From the NCBI GenBank assembly GCA_030632035.1, contig DAOVJZ010000056.1:1-8584 (forward strand): DNA of 8,584 bases, given 5' to 3'. Positions 1 to 6,585 of this stretch are shown piece after piece. Positions within the stretch are counted from its first letter, which is position 1. The number at the start of each line of letters is the position of its first letter. The stretch is from Granulosicoccaceae bacterium. Its GTDB lineage: Bacteria; Pseudomonadota; Gammaproteobacteria; DAOVJZ01. A program made the translations under genes and the position numbers. The notes under the pieces were generated by a model. The model did not search any database. It worked only from the letters and a program-made list of their open reading frames with translations, and had not been told where the DNA came from.

Positions 1-48
1 ATCTACAAGGGCAAAAGTGAGATGATGTTCATGAAAGAAGGGCGTTAG
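1..48 (+). CDS. 3' end of an unidentified upstream gene (partial)
   Basis: Frame 1 is open from the window edge to a TAG at 46-48 and encodes the C-terminal peptide IYKGKSEMMFMKEGR. The next gene begins about 175 bp further on. The peptide is too short to assign to a family. In vibrios the gene before mshI is usually mshH (csrD), but this tail gives no support for that. It could also be a chance open stretch, since only 15 codons are visible. Confidence 0.3.
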   Translation: MYKGKSEMMFMKEGR

Positions 49-119
49 TAAAACCTAAATCTCCCTGTAATTTCATATATTTATAGCCGTTTCTTCCTGT
101 AATTATTTAAAAACGATTC

Positions 120-125
120 TATACT
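120..125 (+). promoter_or_regulatory. Possible -10 element for the msh operon
   Basis: TATACT at 120-125 is a good match to a sigma-70 -10 hexamer and lies about 100 bp before mshI, in the only sizeable non-coding gap upstream of the operon. The expected -35 position around 97-102 (CTGTAA) is a poor match, so the promoter would be weak or activator-dependent. Transcription from here would leave a 5' untranslated region of roughly 90 nt. This is inferred from sequence only, and other AT-rich hexamers nearby could serve instead. Confidence 0.3.
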
Positions 126-163
126 TAATGTTGGAGTGGTGACGACCGATACATTGTTAAGTA
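122..163 (+). repeat. Inverted repeat in the mshI leader
   Basis: TACTTAA at 122-128 is exactly complementary to TTAAGTA at 157-163. Inside it, TGT (129-131) can pair with ACA (151-153), and GGT/ACC around a GACG loop can form a small inner stem. The left arm overlaps the candidate -10 hexamer, so this could be an operator around the start site, or an RNA fold if transcription starts further upstream. The arms are short and AT-rich, so chance is possible. Confidence 0.35.
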
Positions 164-224
164 GCTGTTTTAATGAAAGAAATTTGCCGTACTGATTTGA
201 ATTAAAAAATAACAGGGGGAAATG

Positions 225-1169
225 ATGTTGATTTCTCTATTTAAACGTAAGCAAAAGCAAAAGCAGGATGGATTGGCCGGTGTGACCATAGATAGCACCG
301 GTATTAGTGTATCCAAAATACGACATCAGGAGGGGCAACCACCTTCACTGGAGGCCTGTGCCTATCGAGCATGCGATGTCACAAATCAGGCCAGTGTGCT
401 GGCGAGCCTGGTGGATGAACTGAAGTTGAAGGGAGTATCCTGTTCACATGTGTTACAGCCTAGTGAATACACCTTACTGTTTATTGAAGCACCCGATGTA
501 GAAGCGGATGAACTGAAGTCAGCGGTACGCTGGCGTATCAAGGACATGATTGATTTTCATATTGATGATGCTGTGATTGATGTATTTGATATTCCTGGAC
601 AATCACATGGCAACCGTCCACGCATGATGTATGTTGCAGCAGCGCAGTCGGCACTAATTCAGAAAAAAGTGGAGTTAATCCAGAATGCTGGACTGGATAT
701 TTCAGTTGTTGATATTCCGGAACTTTCCCAAAGAAATATTTCTTCCTTGTTACCTGAAGATGTTTCCGGTGTTGCATTTTTGTGTTTATCAGAGACCAGT
801 GGCTTGATTACATTATGTCGTCAATCAACTTTATATCTGACACGTGTACTTGATATAGGAAAACAAACCCTGTTTTCGGCAAGCGATGCAGAAGGGCGTG
901 CACGTGCTTTTGATTCTGTTGTACTGGAAGTACAACGTTCACTGGATTATTACGAAAGTCACTATGCACAGGCACCTATTAAAACACTTGTGATTACAGA
1001 TGAACACGAAAATGTTTCGGAATTGATTAATTATTTAAATGAAAATCTTGGAATTAAATCACGTATGCTGGATATTAATATTGTACTGGATAGCAAGATT
1101 AAAATGGATGATGCCATGCAGGCACATTGTATACCTGCTATTGGCGCGGCATTAAGGAGCATGCATTAG
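225..1169 (+). CDS. mshI: MSHA biogenesis protein MshI (PilM-like)
   Basis: The 314-residue cytoplasmic protein is expected to be the PilM-like, actin-fold component of the MSHA pilus assembly platform, which binds the N-terminal tail of the PilN-like protein encoded next. The sequence has a basic N-terminus (KRKQKQKQ) with no signal peptide. A GVTIDSTGISVSKI stretch near residue 20 looks like the first beta-hairpin of the actin/PilM fold. An EADELKSAVRWRIKDMIDF segment near residues 93-111 is typical of MshI/PilM proteins. I see no clean actin-type phosphate-binding loops, in line with degenerate PilM relatives. Two ATGs are adjacent at 222 and 225. The purine-rich AGGGGGA at 214-220 is better spaced for 225, so that start is chosen; using 222 adds one Met. 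It is the first gene of a seven-gene operon. Family assignment rests on sequence character plus very strong context. Confidence 0.87.
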   Translation: MLISLFKRKQKQKQDGLAGVTIDSTGISVSKIRHQEGQPPSLEACAYRACDVTNQASVLASLVDELKLKGVSCSHVLQPSEYTLLFIEAPDVEADELKSAVRWRIKDMIDFHIDDAVIDVFDIPGQSHGNRPRMMYVAAAQSALIQKKVELIQNAGLDISVVDIPELSQRNISSLLPEDVSGVAFLCLSETSGLITLCRQSTLYLTRVLDIGKQTLFSASDAEGRARAFDSVVLEVQRSLDYYESHYAQAPIKTLVITDEHENVSELINYLNENLGIKSRMLDINIVLDSKIKMDDAMQAHCIPAIGAALRSMH

Positions 1170-1171
1170 TT

Positions 1172-1783
1172 ATGCATCAACAGGAAATCAATTTATTTCA
1201 GCCTCTTCTTAGAAAAGAAGTAGATCGATTTTCAGGAAAAAATATCCTGGGCATGTCCGGTATGGTGCTGGCCGGATTCCTTGTGATATACGGAATATTT
1301 TTCTGGCATGTACGCACAGTGCTTACAGAGGCAGAAGCATTACAGGCGAAACAAAAACAAATGACAGATCATCTTGCTGAAGTAAATAAAAAATTCAGGC
1401 CAAAAAGAAAAAGTACAGTATTGGAATCTCAAGTTAAAGCCAGTGTGGTTAAGCTTGAAATGAAACGTAAAATATTTTCTGCGATTGATGACATACCACA
1501 GATTAGCTCAAAAGGTTTTGCTGGTTTTCTCGAGGGTATGGCGCGTCAGCATATAAGCGGGCTCTGGTTAACCGGATTTAAAATATCAGATGGTGGAAAT
1601 GAAATGAATATTTCAGGTCGTAGTCTTGATCCGATATTGGTCCCGGCCTATCTAAAAAAATTATCCAGTGAACAAGTATTTCATGGCGTTGATTTTGAAA
1701 CATTTAGTATGAATCGGATGAAAAAAGAAGTAGCCATGATTGATTTCACATTGTTATCAAATGGGCAGGGTGGTACGCAGTGA
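1172..1783 (+). CDS. mshI2: PilN-like MSHA biogenesis protein (MshI2 type)
   Basis: This 203-residue bitopic inner-membrane protein corresponds to PilN of type IV pilus alignment complexes. Its N-terminus MHQQEINLFQP carries the INLFQP-type motif that in this family docks on the PilM-like partner (here MshI). One transmembrane helix spans about residues 24-46, followed by a charged, probably coiled-coil stretch (50-80) and a periplasmic alpha/beta domain to the C-terminus. The frame is open further upstream inside mshI, but the start at 1172 puts the conserved motif at the N-terminus. It lies 2 bp after the mshI stop, with AAGGAG at 1154-1159 at a rather long spacing of 12 nt. The stop overlaps the next start (GTGA). 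The gene name follows vibrio/Shewanella usage and is less certain than the PilN-like assignment. Confidence 0.85.
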   Translation: MHQQEINLFQPLLRKEVDRFSGKNILGMSGMVLAGFLVIYGIFFWHVRTVLTEAEALQAKQKQMTDHLAEVNKKFRPKRKSTVLESQVKASVVKLEMKRKIFSAIDDIPQISSKGFAGFLEGMARQHISGLWLTGFKISDGGNEMNISGRSLDPILVPAYLKKLSSEQVFHGVDFETFSMNRMKKEVAMIDFTLLSNGQGGTQ

Positions 1784-2454
1784 AAGACAAGCTTGAAAGA
1801 TTAATCACAAGGATTGATGCATTCAATAGACGAGAAAGAATGATCTTGCTTGGCGCGGTTATTATTTGTGTTTATGTGATTTGGGAGGCCGCATTATTGA
1901 GTCCTCTGGAAGAAGAGAAAAAAAGATATGCTAATGAGGTGACTTCACTTAGTAGACAGATCAGCGTTTTGGAAAGGCAGGTAAATAGTATTGTCCAGAA
2001 ACACCAGATTGATCCAGATAAAGCCAATAAGGCCACTTTAGCGAGATTGAAAAAAGATATTGATGCGGTTGATGAAAAACTTAGATCTGCAACCTTGGGT
2101 TTGATTTCACCAAAACAGATGTCCGGAGTACTGGAAGATGTTTTGGTGAAAAGTAAAAATATTAAACTGGTACGGATGGAAAGTATTCCGGCTATATCCA
2201 TGATTGAGCAGTTGGGAGTTGGTTCAGTCAAGCCGATAACGGAATCTGTGTCAGCAGGAATATTCAGGCATGGGTTATTGATGGAGGTTGAAGGAAGTTA
2301 TCTGGATACATTGTCATTCCTGAAATCTCTGGAACAACTTGAATGGAAGCTGTATTGGGATTCAATTGAATTCAAGACCGAAAAATACCCTGATGCAAAG
2401 GTTATTATCAAGGTATATACCTTGAGTCTTGATAAGGGGTGGATAGGTGTTTAG
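1780..2454 (+). CDS. mshJ: MSHA biogenesis protein MshJ (PilO/GspM-like)
   Basis: This 224-residue inner-membrane protein is predicted to pair with the preceding PilN-like protein in the periplasmic alignment complex, as PilO (GspM in type II secretion) does. It has a short basic cytoplasmic N-terminus, a transmembrane helix at about residues 21-40, a long charged coiled-coil segment at about 43-105, and a C-terminal ferredoxin-like domain region containing the GLLMEVEGSYLDTLSFLKSLE stretch. That pattern (hydrophobic strand, then G-x-Y-x-x-x-L-x-F-L-x-x-L-E) is common to PilO/MshJ proteins. The start is GTG at 1780, overlapping the upstream TGA by 4 bp, with a G-rich purine stretch (GGGCAGGG) just upstream. 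The tight overlap suggests translational coupling and matched production of the two partners. Confidence 0.87.
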   Translation: MKDKLERLITRIDAFNRRERMILLGAVIICVYVIWEAALLSPLEEEKKRYANEVTSLSRQISVLERQVNSIVQKHQIDPDKANKATLARLKKDIDAVDEKLRSATLGLISPKQMSGVLEDVLVKSKNIKLVRMESIPAISMIEQLGVGSVKPITESVSAGIFRHGLLMEVEGSYLDTLSFLKSLEQLEWKLYWDSIEFKTEKYPDAKVIIKVYTLSLDKGWIGV

Positions 2455-2803
2455 GTCAATACTATTTTTGTGTCTGACTATATTTACAACACCATTATTT
2501 GCCGAGTTGAGCGATCCAACACGACCAGCTAGTTATATTCCTGAAATACAAGGTGCAGAAAAAAGAGCAAAGGGTGGTGTGCAAGTCAGTTCAATTATCA
2601 TCGGGAAAGAAAGACGGGTTGCCATTATTGATGGTCAAGCTGTTCAGAAAGGTGATGCTATACATGGCATGAAAGTACTCGCAATAAGGCCATCAGAAGT
2701 ATTATTGAGAGTAAATAATAAAGAATTACAGGTATCACTGTTACCGGGAAAGGTTAAAACACCTGTTGTCCGGAAGGAGTTGCAAAGTGAGCATGATGAA
2801 TAA
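2447..2803 (+). CDS. mshK: MSHA biogenesis protein MshK (PilP-like periplasmic protein)
   Basis: This small exported protein of 118 residues is expected to connect the inner-membrane PilN/PilO-like pair to the MshL secretin, the job PilP does in type IVa pili. A clear Sec signal peptide covers residues 1-19 (hydrophobic core then TPLFA), with likely cleavage before Glu20. The mature N-terminus begins ELSDPTRP; the DPTRP motif is a hallmark of MshK-type proteins. The rest resembles the compact beta domain of GspC/PilP proteins, with VSSIIIGKERRVAIIDG and KGDAIHGMKVLAI segments. The start is GTG at 2447, overlapping mshJ by 8 bp, with AAGGGG at 2434-2439 seven bases upstream. There is no lipobox, unlike PilP, which is often a lipoprotein. 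The 3' end overlaps the start of mshL. Confidence 0.87.
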   Translation: MFRSILFLCLTIFTTPLFAELSDPTRPASYIPEIQGAEKRAKGGVQVSSIIIGKERRVAIIDGQAVQKGDAIHGMKVLAIRPSEVLLRVNNKELQVSLLPGKVKTPVVRKELQSEHDE

Positions 2804-4508
2804 ACAACGATTAATAATAATGGCTCTTCTATTGATAAGTGGATGTTCCGGTTCACCATCTAAAGAAGGTGCGTCAATTGATCGTATGGAAGGGATATTG
2901 AACGAGGGAATAGAGGCAAGCAAGCAGAAAGAGAAAGCATCGGTATTGCCGCCAGCGGATATACAACAGGCATTATTGCCACCGCTTGAGATGGGTTTGC
3001 CTGATGAACGAGGCAAGTTGATAGAACAACGGTTTGATATGTCTGTTGATAATGCTTCGGCCAAACAGTTTTTTATGGGACTGGTTGATGGTACGTCTTA
3101 TAACATGATCGTACACCCTGCAGTGACTGGAAATATCTCATTAAAACTGAAAAATGTAACCATTGATGAAGTCATGGAAACAGTACGTGATGTGTATGGT
3201 TATGAATATCGTAAAACCAGAACCGGTTATCAGGTCATTCGTGCTGGTATGCGGACTAAAATTTTTCAGGTCAATTATTTGAATATCCAGCGTAGAGGAA
3301 CCTCGCGCATGCGCGTTAGTTCTGGTGAAGTAAGTCAGGCGGGAAGTTCTGATGGTACAAATAGCTCAAGCAATAATAGTGAAACTGTTTCCGGCACTGA
3401 GCTTACTACGGAAACAGCGACTGATTTCTGGACTGAATTGTCTTCTACCCTCAAGACCATTATTGGCACAGAGGGTGGCCGCAGTGTAGTAGCAAGCCCT
3501 CAATCCGGTGTGGTATTGGTCAGGGCCATGCCGCATGAGTTAAGAGAGGTAGACGGTTTTCTGGAGACCATCCAGAGTATTGTGCAGAGACAGGTTGTGA
3601 TAGAAGCCAAGATACTGGAAGTTGAACTAAATGATGGTTTCCAGTCGGGTATTAACTGGGTTGGTATTGCGGAAAACAACAAGGGCCGGACAGCGGTCTT
3701 TGGCCAAACGGGGGGTGGCTCGGCTATTACAACGACGGGCGCAGGTGTTACTGGTCTTGCTGGTAATGCAGGAGATTTAAATCCAGCAGCATTAAGTCAG
3801 GTTTCCGGTAATGATGTCAGCGCATTTGGTGGTGTGTTTACGCTGGCACTGAACTTTAATGACTTTACGTCATTTATTGAGTTACTGGAAACACAAGGGA
3901 ATGTGCAGGTTTTGTCCAGTCCACGAGTGTCTACACTGAATAACCAAAAAGCAGTCATAAAGGTTGGCAATGATGAGTTTTTTGTTACTCAAGTATCAAG
4001 TTCAACCACAACAGGGGCAGGTGGGACAGTAACCAGTCCAGATATTACTTTGACACCCTTTTTCTCAGGTATTGCATTGGATGTAACGCCACAGATCAAT
4101 GAAAATCAGGAAGTGATTTTACATATTCGTCCTATGGTGAGTGAGGTGACTGATCAAACGAAAAATATTACGGTTGCAGGTCAGACCCAGAGTTTACCAT
4201 TGGCATTTAGCAGTATTCGTGAGTCTGACAGCATTATTCGTGCCGGTTCAGGCCAGTTGGTTGTGATTGGTGGATTAATGAAAGATATCACCAGAGAAGA
4301 TGAGGCATCGGTACCTTTATTAGGAGATTTGCCTATTTTTGGCTCTCTATTCAAGCACACTAAAAAATCATCATCGAAGAGTGAACTGGTTATCTTGTTA
4401 CGTCCGGTCGTGATTGGTGGTGACAAGGGCTGGAGGGATTCATTAATGGAGGCAGCAAATTCCATACAAAGAGCAAAACGTGGTTTCCGTCATGGTGCCA
4501 GGGAATAA
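2787..4508 (+). CDS. mshL: MSHA outer-membrane secretin lipoprotein MshL
   Basis: MshL forms the outer-membrane ring through which the pilus exits. The protein is 573 residues from GTG 2787, chosen because AAGGAG at 2774-2779 sits seven bases upstream. ATGs at 2793 and 2796 are alternatives, and the TTG at 2766 is unlikely. A lipoprotein signal ends in LLLISGC with lipidated Cys20; Ser at +2 fits outer-membrane sorting. Domains in order: an N0/STN-like domain (about 81-153), a Ser/Gly/Thr/Asn-rich linker (about 176-205), an N1/KH-like domain (about 209-268), then the C-terminal secretin barrel (about 270-545). The barrel contains QVLSSPRVSTLNNQKA, a Gly/Ser/Thr-rich gate region, IRAGSGQLVVIGGLM, the secretin signature VPLLGDLPIFGSLF (509-522) and SELVILLRPVVI near 532. 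The gene overlaps mshK by 17 bp. Length and motifs are intact. Confidence 0.95.
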   Translation: MSMMNKQRLIIMALLLISGCSGSPSKEGASIDRMEGILNEGIEASKQKEKASVLPPADIQQALLPPLEMGLPDERGKLIEQRFDMSVDNASAKQFFMGLVDGTSYNMIVHPAVTGNISLKLKNVTIDEVMETVRDVYGYEYRKTRTGYQVIRAGMRTKIFQVNYLNIQRRGTSRMRVSSGEVSQAGSSDGTNSSSNNSETVSGTELTTETATDFWTELSSTLKTIIGTEGGRSVVASPQSGVVLVRAMPHELREVDGFLETIQSIVQRQVVIEAKILEVELNDGFQSGINWVGIAENNKGRTAVFGQTGGGSAITTTGAGVTGLAGNAGDLNPAALSQVSGNDVSAFGGVFTLALNFNDFTSFIELLETQGNVQVLSSPRVSTLNNQKAVIKVGNDEFFVTQVSSSTTTGAGGTVTSPDITLTPFFSGIALDVTPQINENQEVILHIRPMVSEVTDQTKNITVAGQTQSLPLAFSSIRESDSIIRAGSGQLVVIGGLMKDITREDEASVPLLGDLPIFGSLFKHTKKSSSKSELVILLRPVVIGGDKGWRDSLMEAANSIQRAKRGFRHGARE

Positions 4509-4512
4509 ATAT

Positions 4513-4548
4513 ATGGCGCTGCAGCAGAATGATAAAGGAGTAAGTTAA
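4513..4548 (+). CDS. Possible 11-codon leader ORF before mshM
   Basis: In the 39-bp gap between mshL and mshM, ATG at 4513 opens a frame encoding MALQQNDKGVS. Its TAA stop at 4546-4548 overlaps the mshM ATG at 4548-4550 (TAATG). AGGGA at 4500-4504 lies eight bases upstream of the ATG, a plausible ribosome-binding site that also covers the mshL stop region. If translated, it would carry ribosomes to the mshM start, although mshM has its own strong AAGGAG. It may be chance, as very short ORFs are common. Confidence 0.25.
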   Translation: MALQQNDKGVS

Positions 4549-5480
4549 TGTATCTGGAGAATTTTCATTTACAGGAAATGCCGTTTTCCATTACACCGGA
4601 TACCAATTTCTTTTTTAATCACTCCTGTTATCAGGAAGGATTGAATGTATTGCTGATCTCACTGCGATCCGGTGAAGGTTTTATTAAAATTACCGGTGAA
4701 GTCGGAACAGGAAAAACCTTGTTATGCAGAAAGTTGTTAAATGAGCTTGAGGACGAGTTTGTAACTGCTTATATACCAAACCCTTTCATGTCATCACGGG
4801 GCCTATATCTGGCCGTGGCTGAAGAGTTGGGAGTACAGGCTAAAGATGTAGCCGAACACCAATTTGTAAAATTGATTACTCAACGTCTGATAGATATCAG
4901 GGAGCAAGGAAAAAAGGCCGTTTTATGTATTGATGAGGCACAGGCAATGCCATTAGACACATTGGAAGCAGTCAGATTATTAACCAATCTGGAGACGGAG
5001 AAAAGCAAGCTGTTACATGTAGTTGTTTTTGGCCAACCTGAATTGGATGAAAGATTATCACATCCATCAGTTCGCCAGTTAAAACAACGTATTTCATTTT
5101 CATATAGCTTGTCGCCACTAAATAAAGGAAATGTGAATAGCTATATTAATCACCGAATGTATGTGGCCGGTTATCGGGGCAAGCCAATAATATCTTCTGC
5201 TGGTGTCAGAGATCTTTATCGTGCCAGTAAAGGTATTCCACGTTTGATCAATATTATTTGCAACAAGGCATTATTATCAGCGTATGGTCAGGGCAAGTCT
5301 GAAGTTTCCAGAAAGCATATACGTCGAGCTGTTAATGATACTGAAGCAACTGCTCCTGCCAGACGTTTTAGCCTGAATAATGTGTTTATGGGAATTGTTA
5401 TAGCCAGTGCTGCTTTTATAGCCGGCTATGGTTCATATTCTGCAAATCTGGTTGGTTGGTTAAAAGGATTTATACAATGA
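4548..5480 (+). CDS. mshM: MSHA biogenesis AAA+ ATPase MshM (ExeA/GspA-like)
   Basis: This 310-residue P-loop ATPase belongs to the ExeA/GspA group, which works with a GspB-like partner to place the secretin across the peptidoglycan. The N-terminal LENFHLQEMPFSITPD pattern is typical of the group. Walker A is GEVGTGKT at 50-57, Walker B is AVLCIDE at 124-130 (Asp129, Glu130), a sensor region is VVVFGQPEL at about 158-166, and a sensor-2-like GIPRLINI sits at 229-236. A hydrophobic helix at about 279-297 follows the basic ARRFS stretch, indicating one membrane span with only about 13 residues beyond it. ExeA carries a large periplasmic peptidoglycan-binding domain at that point, and none is present here. 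AAGGAG at 4535-4540 lies seven bases before the ATG. The stop overlaps the mshN start (ATGA). Confidence 0.93.
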   Translation: MYLENFHLQEMPFSITPDTNFFFNHSCYQEGLNVLLISLRSGEGFIKITGEVGTGKTLLCRKLLNELEDEFVTAYIPNPFMSSRGLYLAVAEELGVQAKDVAEHQFVKLITQRLIDIREQGKKAVLCIDEAQAMPLDTLEAVRLLTNLETEKSKLLHVVVFGQPELDERLSHPSVRQLKQRISFSYSLSPLNKGNVNSYINHRMYVAGYRGKPIISSAGVRDLYRASKGIPRLINIICNKALLSAYGQGKSEVSRKHIRRAVNDTEATAPARRFSLNNVFMGIVIASAAFIAGYGSYSANLVGWLKGFIQ

Positions 5481-6580
5481 GTTTAATTAACCAGATGCTA
5501 AAAGATCTGGAGTCACGTAGTGCTCCGCATGAAGGCGAAAGTGCAGGTATTTTAAGAGGGTTGTCTGGCGTTAACATCAGTGGTCGACAAGGAAAAATGC
5601 TGATATCAGGTTTGATTGTGCTAGCGGTTATTGCTTGTTCTTTTTACACCTGGAAAGAAGGTTATTATAAACAACTCCCTTATTTGTTTGAATCAAAGTT
5701 GGTACAGTCTCAAGCAGAGCCAGCAATAGTTAAACAAGTGCCTGCTACCAATGTGGTTGCACAGGAACACGTAGAAGAAAAAGAGAAAATTAATCAACAG
5801 CCTGAAGAGAATAAAGATATTTCAGGACTTTATGATAACAGCACACAAACATTGTTAAATGCTGAACTTCTTGAAGCCACAGAAGAAAAAATTGAACATA
5901 GTAGTGAACAGGTTGTTTCAACTCTGGTTACAGAGCTGGAGCCAGTAAAAGCAGAACAACAAAACAAGCCAGCAGAAATCATCAGGAAAGATAAGCCTCT
6001 GTCCCGTAGCGAAAGGGCAGAAACAAGTTACCAATCTGCTGTGCGCCAATTAAAGGACGGTTATTTCTCACTGGCGTTACAGTCACTCGAAGACAGCTTA
6101 CGCCATGATAGTAAGCATGTTGTCGCACGAGATTTACTGGCAAACCTGCTTATTCGTAATCAACGTATGGATGAAGCGCTAGCTGTTTTGTCTGACGGGA
6201 TTAAAATCTATCCTTATCAACTGGAGTTTATACAGCTCTATGCGCGCGTGCTTGCAGAAAAGGGTTTGGTAGAGCCAGCACTAGAGGTGTTGGAACGTAT
6301 TTCCCCTGATGTTACAACCCAGCCTGATTATCATGCCTTACGTGCAACGTTGTATCAGCAATCAGGTCGTTATGATAATGCAATCAAGATCTATCAGGAT
6401 GTATTGCGTGTTAAACCTGACAAGGGTCGCTGGTGGATGGGTCTGGCGTTGTCTCTGGAGTCAAAGGGTAAGAAAAAGTCTGCACTCAGGGCATATCGTA
6501 ATGCAATATTAACCAGTGACTTGAATTATCGTATGAAAAGTTTTGCCGAACAAAAGGCAAGAGAGCTGGAACAGCGTTAG
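5477..6580 (+). CDS. mshN: MSHA biogenesis TPR protein MshN
   Basis: MshN is a membrane-anchored tetratricopeptide protein thought to act with MshM in secretin and pilus assembly. The 367-residue product starts MSLINQMLKDLESR, the conserved N-terminus of MshN/GspB-type proteins. A transmembrane helix spans about residues 41-57, followed by a long Glu/Gln/Lys-rich, probably disordered periplasmic linker (about 70-175). The C-terminal 190 residues form about five TPR-like helical pairs, for example AVRQLKDGYFSLALQSLEDSL and YQQSGRYDNAIKIYQDVLRVKP. The frame stays open for seven codons further upstream, but ATG 5477 gives the conserved N-terminus, overlaps the mshM stop by 4 bp, and has AAAAGGA at 5462-5468 eight bases upstream. 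It is the last gene of the run; mshE, which follows in vibrios, is absent. Confidence 0.92.
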   Translation: MSLINQMLKDLESRSAPHEGESAGILRGLSGVNISGRQGKMLISGLIVLAVIACSFYTWKEGYYKQLPYLFESKLVQSQAEPAIVKQVPATNVVAQEHVEEKEKINQQPEENKDISGLYDNSTQTLLNAELLEATEEKIEHSSEQVVSTLVTELEPVKAEQQNKPAEIIRKDKPLSRSERAETSYQSAVRQLKDGYFSLALQSLEDSLRHDSKHVVARDLLANLLIRNQRMDEALAVLSDGIKIYPYQLEFIQLYARVLAEKGLVEPALEVLERISPDVTTQPDYHALRATLYQQSGRYDNAIKIYQDVLRVKPDKGRWWMGLALSLESKGKKKSALRAYRNAILTSDLNYRMKSFAEQKARELEQR

Positions 6581-6585
6581 ATTCC

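Noticed and set aside
49..221. Cyclic-di-GMP riboswitch upstream of the pilus operon
   Set aside because: Such riboswitches precede some pilus and motility genes, but the conserved core sequences and two-stem layout are not visible here.
1872..2231. Minus-strand open frame of 119 codons within mshJ
   Set aside because: Antisense to mshJ, rich in Ser/Leu/Phe as expected from reading a Lys/Glu-rich coiled coil backwards; no sign of a real protein.
2741..3064. Minus-strand open frame of 107 codons across the mshK/mshL junction
   Set aside because: Overlaps two clearly coding genes on the other strand and shows no domain or start signal.
4181..4465. Minus-strand open frame of 94 codons inside mshL
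   Set aside because: It covers the most conserved secretin signature on the plus strand; openness is explained by that gene's codon pattern.
4518..4525. Palindrome GCTGCAGC between mshL and mshM as a regulatory site
   Set aside because: Only 8 bp, occurs by chance often, and lies inside a tightly packed operon without promoter-like sequence beside it.
225..6580. Type II secretion system or a PilMNOPQ type IVa operon instead of MSHA
   Set aside because: The order PilM-PilN-PilO-PilP-like, secretin, ExeA-like ATPase, TPR protein, the DPTRP-type MshK and the MSLINQML start of MshN fit MSHA better. A pilMNOPQ operon would not carry the ATPase/TPR pair, and the usual gsp genes are absent.
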